From positions 62,001-126,000 of the forward strand of contig JAUNPV010000005.1 of assembly GCA_030536515.1 (NCBI GenBank): a DNA stretch of 64,000 nt, written 5' to 3'. The position numbers and the translations under genes are program-made. Every line of letters begins with the position of its first letter. The first letter of the stretch is position 1. Source of the stretch: Eubacteriales bacterium (GTDB taxonomy: Bacteria; Bacillota; Clostridia; Oscillospirales; Oscillospiraceae). Under the pieces are notes generated by a model, which searched no databases, was not told the origin of the DNA, and saw nothing but the letters and a program-made list of their open reading frames with translations. This document shows, one piece after another, positions 26,572 to 34,669 of the stretch.

Positions 26572-27279
26572 CTACAGAGATTGTGCAAATAAGCCCAGCT
26601 CCTGATACAGCCCCACGGCGGCCTTTACCCCCAGCCGGTCCGCATCTTTCAGCAGCCCGGTCAAATCCTCCGCCGTCCGCCACAGGCTGAATACCGCCCG
26701 GTCCTCCTCCACCGCCACGGTATAGTGGCAGTGGAGCCTTTCATCCCGAAACCCGCCGTCTCCCGGCTCCCCGGGGACAAAGGAGGCCCCCTTGTCCGTC
26801 AGGGTCACGGTCTGAGCATCCAATGCCAGCTCCAGCCAGGTCTCCCGGCCTGCCCAGGGGGCCAGCCAATCGGCAAGGGGCACGTGGCAGGGCAGGGGCG
26901 GCAGGAACACCGGGCAGCGCAAGCCCTTGGCATAGGCAGCAGTCACGGCCACGGGGCAGGGGAGGTCGCTGCACAGCTGCTCCGCCAGAGCCTGAACCTC
27001 GTCCACTCCCGGCCGCTGGAAGTCCAGCAGCACCCCCCAGGCCCCGGTATCCCGGACGCAGGCGGCCAGCTCCCCGGCAATCCGGTCCGGGTCGTGGTCA
27101 AAAAAGGGGTTTTGGTCGTCCAGCACCACCACAGACCCGGGAGGAAGGGCCTGGGGCAGGCCGCTGAGACCCCGGCTGTAGAGGGAAAACCGGCAGGACA
27201 TCCAGGCGGCCCTGGGGGGAAGGGCGGCCGCCCCGGAAATTTCCGCAGCCGTCATGGCGAGAAAACACGCTGTTGCCAT
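26572..27279 (-). CDS. Conserved hypothetical protein, function unknown
   Basis: This is a 235-residue protein. I start it at ATG 27279, preceded by AAGGAGGATTTGTC; the open frame reaches six codons further. I do not recognise a family with certainty. It is acidic with no membrane segments. 'GSVVVLDDQNPFFDHDPDRI', then 'AWGVLLDFQRPGVDE' and 'LPCPVAVTAAYAKGL' look like successive beta strands of an alpha/beta or TIM-barrel fold. It could be a small glycoside-hydrolase-like barrel, but no catalytic pair is clear. It is divergent from yqeG, whose promoter -35 box overlaps this start codon. Confidence 0.7.
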   Translation of the reverse strand: MATACFLAMTAAEISGAAALPPRAAWMSCRFSLYSRGLSGLPQALPPGSVVVLDDQNPFFDHDPDRIAGELAACVRDTGAWGVLLDFQRPGVDEVQALAEQLCSDLPCPVAVTAAYAKGLRCPVFLPPLPCHVPLADWLAPWAGRETWLELALDAQTVTLTDKGASFVPGEPGDGGFRDERLHCHYTVAVEEDRAVFSLWRTAEDLTGLLKDADRLGVKAAVGLYQELGLFAQSL

Positions 27280-27307
27280 GGACAAATCCTCCTTCATGTG
27301 GTATAAT
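27279..27307 (+). promoter_or_regulatory. Promoter of yqeG and the M24 peptidase gene
   Basis: TGGACA (27279-27284) and TATAAT (27302-27307) are 17 bases apart, with an extended TGG before the -10 box. The -35 box begins on the last base of the divergent gene's start codon, so the two transcription units share regulatory DNA. Confidence 0.75.
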
Positions 27308-27391
27308 ACAAGTGCAAACCGTTGTTCTTCACTGAATGCCCGGTGACGCAGAGCATCGTTTTTACCATTCTATTGAGCTAGGGAGGGTATT

Positions 27392-27907
27392 ATGCCGTTT
27401 TCACTTCTGCCGACCATCATGGTCCCGGCGCTGACGGATGTGTCGCCGGAGCTGCTTCATGCCCGGAATATCCGGCTGCTGATGCTGGACTTTGACAACA
27501 CCATCGTCCCTTACACCACCAACGTCCCCACAGCGGAAATGGATGCCTGGCTGCGCCGCATGAAGGACACGGACATCACCGTGTGCATCGTGTCCAACAG
27601 CCACTCCGGCCGTGTGCCCGCCTTCTGCGAAAAATACGGCCTGCCCTGCATCACCCATGCGGTGAAGCCCTTCCACCGGGGCATCCGGAGGTGTCTGGCC
27701 CGATTCGGCGTGGCGCCTGCCCAGGCGGCGCTGGTGGGGGACCAGATTTTCACCGACACCCTGGGGGCAAACGGCTGCGGCGTGACCTCCATTCTGGTGG
27801 AGGCCATTGACAATCACAATATCTGGCTGAAGGCACGCCATGTGCTGGAACTGCCACCTATCTATTTCGCAAGAAAAAGGAGAATCATCAACCATGAAAA
27901 ATCTTGA
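27392..27907 (+). CDS. YqeG family HAD IIIA-type phosphatase
   Basis: This 171-residue protein has the length of the YqeG family. The HAD motif I is 'LLMLDFDNTIVPY' with Asp33 and Asp35. Motif II is 'IVSNSHSG', the motif III lysine lies in 'HAVKPFHRG', and motif IV is 'LVGDQIFTDTLGAN'. Members are assigned to phosphatidylglycerophosphate or other small-molecule phosphate hydrolysis; the substrate here is not established. ATG 27392 follows GGGAGGGTATT. Its 3' end overlaps the next gene by 14 bases, so the two are co-translated. Confidence 0.92.
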   Translation: MPFSLLPTIMVPALTDVSPELLHARNIRLLMLDFDNTIVPYTTNVPTAEMDAWLRRMKDTDITVCIVSNSHSGRVPAFCEKYGLPCITHAVKPFHRGIRRCLARFGVAPAQAALVGDQIFTDTLGANGCGVTSILVEAIDNHNIWLKARHVLELPPIYFARKRRIINHEKS

Positions 27908-28961
27908 CAAGTACCTGACCCTTCTGAACGGCGAGGTGGACGGCCTGCTGCTGACCTCCCGGTACAGCCGCCATTACGGCGCTGAATTCGATATCGCCGA
28001 GGGCGTGGCCATCGTCACCAAGGCCGGCTGCCGCTACTTTACCGACAGCCGCTACATCGAGTCCGCCGCCAACAACCTGAAGGGCTTCGAGGTGCTGGAG
28101 GTGAACCGGGAGAATTCCTATTCCGCCCGGCTGAACACCGCCATTGCCGACTTCGGCGTCACCACCCTGGGCTATGAGGAGGCCTACCTCACCGCAGGGG
28201 AGCTGATGGGCTACGAAAAGTCCCTGAACGCCAAGCTGGTGCCCTTCAACAAGGAAATCAGCGGCTTCCGGGGGTCCAAGGAGCCCTGGGAGCTGGAGCT
28301 GATGCGCAAGGCCCAGGTTATCACCGACAAGGCCTTCGCCGAGGTCCTGTCCCGGATTCAGGTGGGCATGACCGAGCTGGAGCTCCAGGCGGAGCTCATC
28401 TACTGCCTGTATAAAAACGGCGGCACCGGCCTGGCCTTTGACCCCATTGTGGTGTCCGGCCCCAACACCAGCCTGCCCCACGGCGTGGCCGGGGAGCGGA
28501 AAATCCAGGCGGGCGACTTCATCACCATGGACTTCGGCGCCTCCTACCGGGGCTACTGCGCCGACATGACCCGGACCGTGGCCGTGGGCTTCGCCACCGA
28601 GGAGATGGAGAAGGTCTACAACACCGTCCTGGAGGCCCAGCTGGCCGCCATTGCCGTCACCAAGGCCGGCGTTCCCGGCTGCGAGGTGGACGGCACCGCC
28701 CGGAAGATTATCACCGATGCCGGCTACGGCCCCAACTTCGGCCACGGCTACGGCCACAGCCTGGGCCTGGAAATCCACGAGAGCCCCAGCCCCAACGCCG
28801 GCAACCGGGAGCCGCTGCCTGTGGGTGCCGTCTGCTCTGCCGAGCCCGGCATTTACCTGCCCGGCAAGTTCGGCGTGCGCATCGAGGACGTGACCATCCT
28901 CACCGAGGACGGCTGCATCGATATCACCGGCAGCCCCAAGAATCTGATTATCGTCAAGTAA
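27894..28961 (+). CDS. M24 family metallopeptidase (Xaa-Pro aminopeptidase-like)
   Basis: This is a 355-residue protein. ATG 27894 follows AAAAGGAGAATCATCAACC. The N-terminal creatinase-type domain (1-125) includes 'LLLTSRYSRHYGAEFDI'. The pita-bread domain carries the five metal ligands: Asp pair in 'ITMDFGASYRGYCADMTRT', His in 'HGYGHSLGLEIHE', Glu in 'AEPGIYLPG' and Glu in 'VRIEDVTI'. It removes the N-terminal residue before proline from peptides in the cytoplasm. In many Firmicutes this gene directly precedes efp, as it does here. Confidence 0.95.
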   Translation: MKNLDKYLTLLNGEVDGLLLTSRYSRHYGAEFDIAEGVAIVTKAGCRYFTDSRYIESAANNLKGFEVLEVNRENSYSARLNTAIADFGVTTLGYEEAYLTAGELMGYEKSLNAKLVPFNKEISGFRGSKEPWELELMRKAQVITDKAFAEVLSRIQVGMTELELQAELIYCLYKNGGTGLAFDPIVVSGPNTSLPHGVAGERKIQAGDFITMDFGASYRGYCADMTRTVAVGFATEEMEKVYNTVLEAQLAAIAVTKAGVPGCEVDGTARKIITDAGYGPNFGHGYGHSLGLEIHESPSPNAGNREPLPVGAVCSAEPGIYLPGKFGVRIEDVTILTEDGCIDITGSPKNLIIVK

Positions 28962-28967
28962 AGCTCC

Positions 28968-29066
28968 TGTCATTGCGAAACCAGTGCCTCAGCACTGGTT
29001 GTGGCAATCCGTTTCCTTTTCTGCGCTGCAAGGGGATGCGGATTGCCGCACCAGTCTGCGGACTGG
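28968..29066. repeat. Palindromic intergenic repeat, family B copy 4, joined to family A
   Basis: TGTCATTGCGAAACCAGTGC ... GTGGCAATCCG ... CGGATTGCCGCACCAG follows the family B frame, but the closing TCGCAATGACA is missing. Instead it runs into a family A element, suggesting one repeat inserted in the other. Confidence 0.75.
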
Positions 29067-29192
29067 TGACTGATGAGGGATGGCGTGCAGTTCCGCTTTG
29101 TACGATGAGCGTTGGTGCGCACAACGCTTCACCCAGCGCCATCCCTCATCCGTCTTGCCCTTCGGGCAATCCACCTTCCCCCCGGGGGAAGG
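29067..29192. repeat. Palindromic intergenic repeat, family A copy 2
   Basis: TGACTGATGAGGGATGGCG pairs with CGCCATCCCTCATCCG across a variable centre. It ends with CCTTCCCCCCGGGGGAAGG, as does copy 1. Confidence 0.82.
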
Positions 29193-29236
29193 TATTGGCA
29201 AAATATCAGAAATTTATAAAAAATTTCATTTCCCTC

Positions 29237-29265
29237 TTGCAAAACCTAAGATTTTGGGTTAGAAT
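29237..29265 (+). promoter_or_regulatory. Promoter of efp
   Basis: TTGCAA (29237-29242) and TAGAAT (29260-29265) are 17 bases apart, 67 bases before the efp start. Confidence 0.8.
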
Positions 29266-29331
29266 ATACTAGCTAAAAATATGTACACAAATCAGCTTCC
29301 CCCAGGGAGGCCAACTAGGAGGATAAAGATA

Positions 29332-29895
29332 ATGATTTCTGCAGGTGAATTCAGAAACGGCGTTACCTTCGACATGGAAGGCAAGGTCATGCAGGTTGTG
29401 GAGTTCCAGCACGTCAAGCCCGGCAAGGGCGCCGCTTTTGTCCGCGTGAAGATGAGAAACGTCATCACCGGCGGCGTGACCGAGACCAGCTTCAACCCCA
29501 CTGCCAAGTTCCCCACCGCTTTTGTGGAGCGCAAGAAGATGGAGTACTCTTACAACGACGGCGAGCTGTACTACTTCATGGACCAGGAGACCTATGAGCT
29601 GGAGCCTCTGGACTCCTCCGCTCTGGACGATTCCTTCAAGTTCGTCAAGGAGAACGACATCTGCACCATTATGAGCTACAAGGGCAAGGTCTTCGGCGTG
29701 GAAGTGCCTAACTTTGTGGACCTGGTGGTCACCGACACCGAGCCCGGCTTCGCCGGCAACACCGCCACCAACGTCACCAAGCCCGCCACCGTGGAAACCG
29801 GCGCCGAGGTGAAGGTGCCCCTGTTCATCAACGAGGGCGACAAAATCCAGATCGACACCCGTACCGGCGAGTACCTGGGCCGCTCCAAGGCCTGA
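29332..29895 (+). CDS. efp: Elongation factor P
   Basis: This 187-residue protein has the standard length. ATG 29332 has AGGAGG upstream; the frame is open earlier but that part lies in the leader. The three beta-barrel domains are clear. The loop '[14 protein letters not shown]' has Lys32 at the position that reaches the peptidyl-transferase centre and is modified in Bacillus. '[20 protein letters not shown]' is domain II, and '[19 protein letters not shown]' is the C-terminal signature. It relieves ribosome stalling at polyproline. No modification enzyme is encoded nearby. Confidence 0.98.
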   Translation: MISAGEFRNGVTFDMEGKVMQVVEFQHVKPGKGAAFVRVKMRNVITGGVTETSFNPTAKFPTAFVERKKMEYSYNDGELYYFMDQETYELEPLDSSALDDSFKFVKENDICTIMSYKGKVFGVEVPNFVDLVVTDTEPGFAGNTATNVTKPATVETGAEVKVPLFINEGDKIQIDTRTGEYLGRSKA

Positions 29896-29928
29896 GTTCC
29901 CGCCCCCACTTGGGAAAGGAGTATTGCT

Positions 29929-30390
29929 ATGACCATTTCCGAAAAGGCCGCCTACCTCAAGGGCATGATGGACGGCATGGCGCTGAACACCGAGTCCAAC
30001 GAGGGCAAGATGATTGCCGCCATTGTGGACCTGCTTGGGGACATGACCAAGCGGATGACCGACATCGAGGAGACCACCATCGCCATTTCCGATGAGCTGG
30101 ACGAAATCGAGGAGGACCTGGACGCCATCGAGGACTTCATCATGGATGAGGACGAGGACAACGACTGGGACGACGAGGATGACGATGCCTACGACTTCTC
30201 CGAGGATGAAGACGAGGATTTCGAGGAGGGCTTTGACTTCGGCGACGAGGATTCCACCATCTACGAGGTGGAGTGCGCCTGCGGCGAGATTATCAACTTC
30301 GACGAGGAGACCCTGGAAAAGGGCAGCATGACCTGCCCCAACTGCGGTGAGACCCTGGAATTCTCCTTCGAGGACGACGACGAGGAGTAA
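29929..30390 (+). CDS. CD1247-domain protein with acidic linker and zinc ribbon
   Basis: This is a 153-residue protein. The N-terminal ~60 residues (MTISEKAAYLKGMMDGMAL, then helical sequence) match what I know as the CD1247 N-terminal domain of clostridia. Residues ~75-115 are almost all Asp and Glu with aromatic residues. The C-terminal part has 'CACGEII' and 'CPNCGETLEF', four cysteines that can bind zinc. The layout resembles small RNA-polymerase-associated or nucleic-acid-handling factors, but the function is not known. ATG 29929 follows GGAAAGGAG, 33 bases after efp, with a terminator behind it. Confidence 0.88.
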   Translation: MTISEKAAYLKGMMDGMALNTESNEGKMIAAIVDLLGDMTKRMTDIEETTIAISDELDEIEEDLDAIEDFIMDEDEDNDWDDEDDDAYDFSEDEDEDFEEGFDFGDEDSTIYEVECACGEIINFDEETLEKGSMTCPNCGETLEFSFEDDDEE

Positions 30391-30403
30391 GCAAAAAAAA
30401 ACG

Positions 30404-30443
30404 ACCCCAGGCGAAGGCTTAACTGCCATCGCCTGGGGTTTTG
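30404..30443 (+). terminator. Intrinsic terminator of the efp unit
   Basis: ACCCCAGGCGA pairs with TCGCCTGGGGT, followed by TTTTG; an A-run on the other side makes it partly two-way. Confidence 0.88.
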
Positions 30444-30457
30444 CTATAGGAGAGAAA

Positions 30458-30565
30458 ATGCTGGACCAAAATGGGTTTGATTTATGGGCAGACCAATACG
30501 ACAACAGCGTGGGCCTGTCCGAGAAATCCTCCGATACCCTTTTGCAGGGTATCGGAGGATATTGA
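30458..30565 (+). pseudogene. Remnant of a SAM-dependent methyltransferase gene (first ~30 codons)
   Basis: ATG 30458 has AGGAGAG just upstream and encodes 'MLDQNGFDLWADQYDNSVGL', the characteristic N-terminus of a group of clostridial class I methyltransferases. After about 22 codons the reading passes into a perfect hairpin (CTCCGATACC and GGTATCGGAG) and stops at 30563. The methyl-donor fold that should follow is absent; the next 290 bases are intergenic repeats. I read it as a gene start left after a deletion or repeat insertion. Expression as a 35-residue peptide is possible but unlikely to be functional. Confidence 0.65.
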
Positions 30566-30625
30566 ACAGAAGGTCTGCTTACGCTGGAACGATAAAAAAC
30601 AGGGAGGACTGTCTGACCAGCACCC

Positions 30626-30835
30626 ACCGTAGGGCGGCCTGCCCCCAGGCCGCCGCTGGCTGACGACACATGAGTGGTCCTGGCGACGCACCCAAAACCT
30701 TCTCCCCACAAGGGGGACGCCGCAGCCCCCGGGGGAAGGTTTTGACGCACCACCGTAGGGGCGGGTTATTAACCCGCCCGTCGGCCCCCAACCAGGGGGC
30801 CGCAACCGGCTTTCCACCCGGAAAGCCGGTTCATT
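30626..30835. repeat. Nested palindromic repeats (family C and others)
   Basis: A family C unit CCGTAGGGCGGCCTGCCCCC is followed by CCTTCTCCCC ... GGGGGAAGG and then by a second CCGTAGGGGCGGG with GTTATTAACCCGCCC. The units are inserted in each other and fill the space between the methyltransferase remnant and the minus-strand gene. Confidence 0.75.
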
Positions 30836-30855
30836 GTACCTGTCGGTACTGTTTT

Positions 30856-31212
30856 TCATTTCATCAGCGCATCCGCCCATTCCTTTTCCCGGAACCCGGT
30901 CAGCACGGTGTCCTCCGTGACGAGCACGGGCCGCTTCACCAGCATCCCGTCAGAGGCCAGCAGCCGCAGCTGCTCCTCCTCCGTCATGGCGGGCAGCCTG
31001 TCCTTCAGCCCCAGCCCCTTGTAAACCAGGCCGCTGGTGTTGAAAAACCGTTTAAGGGGCATCCCGCTTTTGGCATACCAGTCAGAAAGCTCCTCAAGGG
31101 TGGGTTTTTCCTCCTTGATGTGTCGGGCGGCGTATTCAACCCCATGCCCATCCAGCCAAGCCCTGGCCTTCTGACAGGTGGAGCAGGGGGGATATTCCAA
31201 AAACAGAATCAT
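30856..31212 (-). CDS. ArsC/Spx family protein
   Basis: This 118-residue protein has the standard length of the family. I start it at ATG 31212, behind AAAGGTTGG; the open frame goes further up. It is a thioredoxin-like fold with 'EYPPCSTCQKARAWL', where CSTC is the redox CxxC of Spx-type members (true arsenate reductases need only the first Cys). 'RHIKEEKPTLEEL' and 'KRPVLVTEDTVLTGF' are the usual second and last blocks. It could be a Spx-like transcription factor or a glutaredoxin-type reductase. The full CxxC favours the YffB/Spx side. It is a single gene. Confidence 0.88.
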   Translation of the reverse strand: MILFLEYPPCSTCQKARAWLDGHGVEYAARHIKEEKPTLEELSDWYAKSGMPLKRFFNTSGLVYKGLGLKDRLPAMTEEEQLRLLASDGMLVKRPVLVTEDTVLTGFREKEWADALMK

Positions 31213-31375
31213 TTGAAACCAACCTTTCTCAAAATACGCTTCACAAACTGCTTCCAGTAATGCCACTGGAAATAATGCTCCGACAGAAAGGGACGGGAGC
31301 CGTTCAGGACGATGTTTGTGACTTTTTATTCATTATACCATGCAGAAGATGGAATGTAAACGGGGCGGACGTGAA

Positions 31376-31577
31376 ATATTCTGCTGACACAGAAAGTGAA
31401 ATGTGGGCTGACACCCACGTAAAATATTGTTTTGCAAAGTGAAATGAAATTTGCCCTCACGTGCCGCAGCACATTTCACACGCCGAAGGCGTATTTCACG
31501 CTGCGTTCGCAGCATTTCACTTGCCCAAAGGGCAAATTTCACTGAAAAAAGCGCATTGCAGAAGCAATGCGCTTTTT
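31376..31577. repeat. Array of small hairpins separated by ATTTCAC
   Basis: From 31472 the unit ATTTCAC recurs four times. Between the copies lie three different perfect palindromes: ACGCCGAAGGCGT, GCTGCGTTCGCAGC and TTGCCCAAAGGGCAA. Inverted GTGAAAT copies and the palindromes TTCTGCTGACACAGAA and GTGGGCTGACACCCAC lie on the left side. The array ends with a strong terminator-like stem, AAAAAGCGCATTGC against GCAATGCGCTTTTT (31546-31577). No protein-coding sequence is evident. Confidence 0.75.
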
Positions 31578-31941
31578 CCTGGCAGGGGCACAAGGCCTTG
31601 AACGATAGTTACCTTGGCACTGATGAACTGTTGACCCGGCATGGAAGTGACAGCACCAGTCATCTTGTAGATTTTGCCGCTTGTGATATGTGAATCTGTT
31701 CCAAGTGCGGAGCGGCTTCCAGCTTTCGGCCGTAGATAGGCATACTATGGAGTTTATGAGATTAAATCGCTTTTGATTTTCACATGAATCAGAATTATTG
31801 TTCCTTATTGAGGTGGGCCCTTTTGCGGCCTACCTTTTTGCTGTTTGAAATCACCGCTCTATCGTCCTATATTATCATACTATGTGCTATATAGCTGAAT
31901 TATGATAGAATACTTTGTTGATTCTGCTCGTAATATTCATA
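31578..31941. other. Gene-free AT-rich stretch at the left edge of the accessory island
   Basis: No open frame here resembles a known protein and no repeat family of the window occurs. Sequence composition shifts from GC-rich to AT-rich along it. It may hold decayed DNA left by an insertion, but nothing is recognisable. Confidence 0.5.
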
Positions 31942-31970
31942 TTGAAATTGTAAGAATTATGAATTATACT
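31942..31970 (+). promoter_or_regulatory. Promoter of the ferredoxin-TTT transporter operon
   Basis: TTGAAA (31942-31947) and TATACT (31965-31970) are 17 bases apart. A second TATAAT stands at 32001-32006 without a good -35 box. GATATT at 31981 and AATATC at 32004 form a widely spaced inverted pair between promoter and gene, a possible but unproven site for the IclR regulator encoded at 39004. Confidence 0.7.
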
Positions 31971-32036
31971 AATGACATAAGATATTTCAGTACACCGTGC
32001 TATAATATCGTACAAACAAATGAAAGGAGCGCATAT

Positions 32037-32756
32037 ATGCAAATCAACAAGGAACTTTGCGTCAATTGCGGCAAGTGCATGAACCGCTGTCCTGTATCCG
32101 CCATTAAGCGGGTGGACAAGATCGTGAATATCGATCTGGATGAATGTGTGGAATGTGGAGTTTGTCTGCGTGCCAATGTGTGCCCAAAGGATGCAATTTA
32201 TCAGCAGGAGCTGGCTTATCCCAGATCTGTACGCAGTCTCATGAGCGATGTGCTGACCATCGCCCCTGAGTCCGGTATTTCCGGACGCGGAACCGAGGAA
32301 ATGAAGACGAACGAGGTGACCGGTCGTTTCCCCGATGGAATCATCGGAATCGCCGTGGAGCTTGGACGTCCCTGCTATGGTGCCCGCCTGTATGATGCAG
32401 AAAAAATTGCCATGGCAGTTGCCGCAGAGGGTGTAGAGTTTGAGGCCTGCAATCCTGTGACAACGATGATGAGTGACCCCCGGACCGGCAAGTTCAAGGA
32501 AGAGCTGCTCAATGAAAAGGTTTTGTCTGCCATTGTGGAAATGAGTGTTCCCTATGAAAAGGCAGAAGCAGTTCTAAAGACAATCTACAAGACAGCCGAG
32601 ACGCTGGATTGCTTCCTGAGCCTGGATATCTGTTCCAAATGTGATAAGGACGGAAATCTGCCGCATATGGAGCTTGTGAAGAAGCTGGGAGTCTGGTGCT
32701 CTCAGAACGGAAAAACCAACGTTGGTCTGGGTCGTCCCCTGTACCAGGGAAAGTAA
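32037..32756 (+). CDS. Ferredoxin-like 4Fe-4S protein with unknown C-terminal domain
   Basis: This is a 239-residue protein starting at ATG 32037, behind AAAGGAGCG. Residues 1-60 hold two ferredoxin clusters: 'CVNCGKCMNRCPVSAI' and 'CVECGVCLRANVCPKDAI'. The second has an extra residue before its last cysteine. The remaining ~170 residues, containing 'GIAVELGRPCYGARLYDAEK' and 'LDICSKCDKDGNLPHMEL', are unfamiliar; two further cysteines (CSKC) could bind metal. It is the first gene of the TTT transporter operon and is followed after 12 bases by another unknown gene, so it probably supplies electrons to an enzyme of this pathway. Confidence 0.85.
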   Translation: MQINKELCVNCGKCMNRCPVSAIKRVDKIVNIDLDECVECGVCLRANVCPKDAIYQQELAYPRSVRSLMSDVLTIAPESGISGRGTEEMKTNEVTGRFPDGIIGIAVELGRPCYGARLYDAEKIAMAVAAEGVEFEACNPVTTMMSDPRTGKFKEELLNEKVLSAIVEMSVPYEKAEAVLKTIYKTAETLDCFLSLDICSKCDKDGNLPHMELVKKLGVWCSQNGKTNVGLGRPLYQGK

Positions 32757-32768
32757 GGGAGGAAGGAT

Positions 32769-33431
32769 ATGTCTCATACATTACATCGAGTGGGTACACG
32801 TGAAAACCTTTCTCACGATTTTGTTTTTCTGTGTATGCCCAGCAAGGATATTAACCATGAGGGTTCTCACGTCCCTCTGCGGCGGTTCTTTCAGCTTTGT
32901 GAAAAGAATCACTGTGTGACCATGGGCGACTGCCGGGGCGGCAATGAGTGGTATCAGGCCAATAAGTACAAGCTCAATGATAACGAAGAGGGCCGGCAGC
33001 ACATGATTGACAATGTGGAAGATCGCGCTGTGATTACCGCCACCTTTAAGTCTGAGGAGGATGTTGTGAATATGCTCGAGGACCTGAAGAAAGAAAATCT
33101 GGGTATGTCCATTGTCGTTTCCGGTTTGGTGGATCGGGTCTCTGAGTGCGCACACAAGGCCGGGCTGAAGCCGCACACCATTGAGAATTCTCTCGGACGC
33201 ATTGGAAGAACCGAGCTTCTGCCTCCCAATGAAATCCTGGAAATTGCCACCATGTGCGGTCATTCCATGGTCTCCGTGAACTTTATTAACGAGATGATCG
33301 AAAAATGCCGTAAGGGAAAATGCACCCCTGAGGAAGCTGCAGCGGAGCTGTTTAAGCCCTGTATGTGCGGAATCTTCAATACTGACCGTGCAGCGATGCT
33401 GATTCGTACCATGCTTGCCTCCGAGAAGTAA
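32769..33431 (+). CDS. Unknown protein co-encoded with a TTT transporter
   Basis: This is a 220-residue soluble protein starting at ATG 32769 after GGGAGGAAGG. I do not recognise the family. Notable parts are 'HRVGTRENLSHDFVFLCMPS', 'VTMGDCRGGNEWYQANKY', a charged middle with 'TATFKSEEDVVNMLEDL', and 'IENSLGRIGRTELLPPNEIL'. The C-terminal 'EKCRKGKCTPEEAAAELFKP' and 'CMCGIFN' carry five cysteines, so a metal or Fe-S site is possible. It is paired with the ferredoxin-like gene and lies 64 bases before tctC. A partner enzyme subunit is plausible but is inference from context only. Confidence 0.7.
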   Translation: MSHTLHRVGTRENLSHDFVFLCMPSKDINHEGSHVPLRRFFQLCEKNHCVTMGDCRGGNEWYQANKYKLNDNEEGRQHMIDNVEDRAVITATFKSEEDVVNMLEDLKKENLGMSIVVSGLVDRVSECAHKAGLKPHTIENSLGRIGRTELLPPNEILEIATMCGHSMVSVNFINEMIEKCRKGKCTPEEAAAELFKPCMCGIFNTDRAAMLIRTMLASEK

Positions 33432-33495
33432 ACACCCCCAACAGTATTCATCAGGATTTGAATTCCTGACAATATAAAGAAAGAAGGATGGAAAA

Positions 33496-34551
33496 ATGAA
33501 GAAACTGGTTGCTCTGTTGCTCACTATCATTATGGTTCTTGCCATGACCGCCTGTGGTGGCAGAACCGAAGCTCCCACCGTCGCAACGCCTACCGAAACA
33601 CAAGCGAAAGCCACACCTACCGAAGCAGCTGAAACGGCGGCTCCAAGTTTTGAACTTCCTGGCGATGTCGAGTATGTCGTTCCTTTTTCTGCTGGTGGTG
33701 GCTCTGATCTCTATTCCCGCACCGCAGCTAACATCATGTCCGAGCTGAATCTGCTTGGTAAACGGGCTGTGACTGTAACCAACAAGCCCGGCGGCGGTGG
33801 CAGTGTCGGCGATGCCTACACCGTTACAAAGAAGGGTGATGGCACCACCATTACCGCTTACGTTTCTGCTCAGATTACCTCTCCAATCACGACTGGCACA
33901 GGCATCACCTACGATCAGTTAACCCCCATCTGTAACCTCGCTTTGGACGAGTATACGATTGGTATTTCTGCCTCGGCAGAGTATCAGACCATGGAAGAAT
34001 TCCTTGCCTATGCCAAAGCTCATCCCGGCGAAATCACCGTTGGTGGCTCCGGTATGGGTACAGAGGACAATCTTTGCACAGGCTTAATTGAGATGTACTG
34101 TGATGTTGACCTGGAGTATATCCCCTATGACTCCTCCGGAGAGGTTATGACTGCAGTGCTGGGCGGACACCTGAATGCGGGCATTTTCAATCCCAATGAG
34201 GCAATCAGCCAGTATCAGGCAGGCGAAGTTTTGCTGATCGGTGCTTTCGGACCGGAGCGCATCTCTGTGCTGCCCGAGGTTCCAACATTTACAGAGCAAG
34301 GCTACAAGGATGTCCAGTTCCAGCAGTTCCGCGGAGTATTTGGCCCACCCGATATGGAGCCTGCCGCTGTTGATTTCTGGGTAAATGTTTATAGTCAGGT
34401 TGTTGAACATCCTGATTGGACGGAAGGTTATCTGGCCAAGAACGGACTGACTGCAAACTTTATCTATGGCGAAGCGTATCAGAGCTTCATCGATAATGAG
34501 GCTGCTAAGTACCAGTCTGTTCTGGATAGTCTGGGCCTTTCGGCGAAATAA
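33496..34551 (+). CDS. TctC-type solute-binding lipoprotein of a tripartite tricarboxylate transporter
   Basis: This is a 351-residue protein. The signal peptide 'MKKLVALLLTIIMVLAMTAC' ends in a lipobox with Cys20, then a Thr/Pro/Ala-rich linker. The mature part begins 'VEYVVPFSAGGGSDLYSRT', the Bug/TctC signature that grips a carboxylate, and has 'NKPGGGGSVGDA' and 'HPGEITVGGSG'. It captures a carboxylate outside the membrane and hands it to TctAB. Family members bind tricarboxylates, dicarboxylates, aromatic acids and nicotinate, so the ligand is open. ATG 33496 follows AAAGAAGGATGG. Confidence 0.93.
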   Translation: MKKLVALLLTIIMVLAMTACGGRTEAPTVATPTETQAKATPTEAAETAAPSFELPGDVEYVVPFSAGGGSDLYSRTAANIMSELNLLGKRAVTVTNKPGGGGSVGDAYTVTKKGDGTTITAYVSAQITSPITTGTGITYDQLTPICNLALDEYTIGISASAEYQTMEEFLAYAKAHPGEITVGGSGMGTEDNLCTGLIEMYCDVDLEYIPYDSSGEVMTAVLGGHLNAGIFNPNEAISQYQAGEVLLIGAFGPERISVLPEVPTFTEQGYKDVQFQQFRGVFGPPDMEPAAVDFWVNVYSQVVEHPDWTEGYLAKNGLTANFIYGEAYQSFIDNEAAKYQSVLDSLGLSAK

Positions 34552-34669
34552 AACGCAATATTATTCCTGGAAGGAAGCGGGCAATGCCCGCTTCCCTTAC
34601 AAAAATCATCACCCAGGCGGCTTGCATAAAGCACTGCTGCTGCCGCCCATGACGGGAGGAAAAACCTTG

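Noticed and set aside
31451-31693. 80-codon open frame in the hairpin array region
   Set aside because: Its first half is the ATTTCAC palindrome array, no ribosome site is present and the second half matches nothing I know.
31981-32013. Operator for the IclR regulator (GATATT, 17 bases, AATATC)
   Set aside because: The arms are short and AT-rich and no second copy was found before the other island genes, so it is mentioned only as a possibility in the promoter entry.
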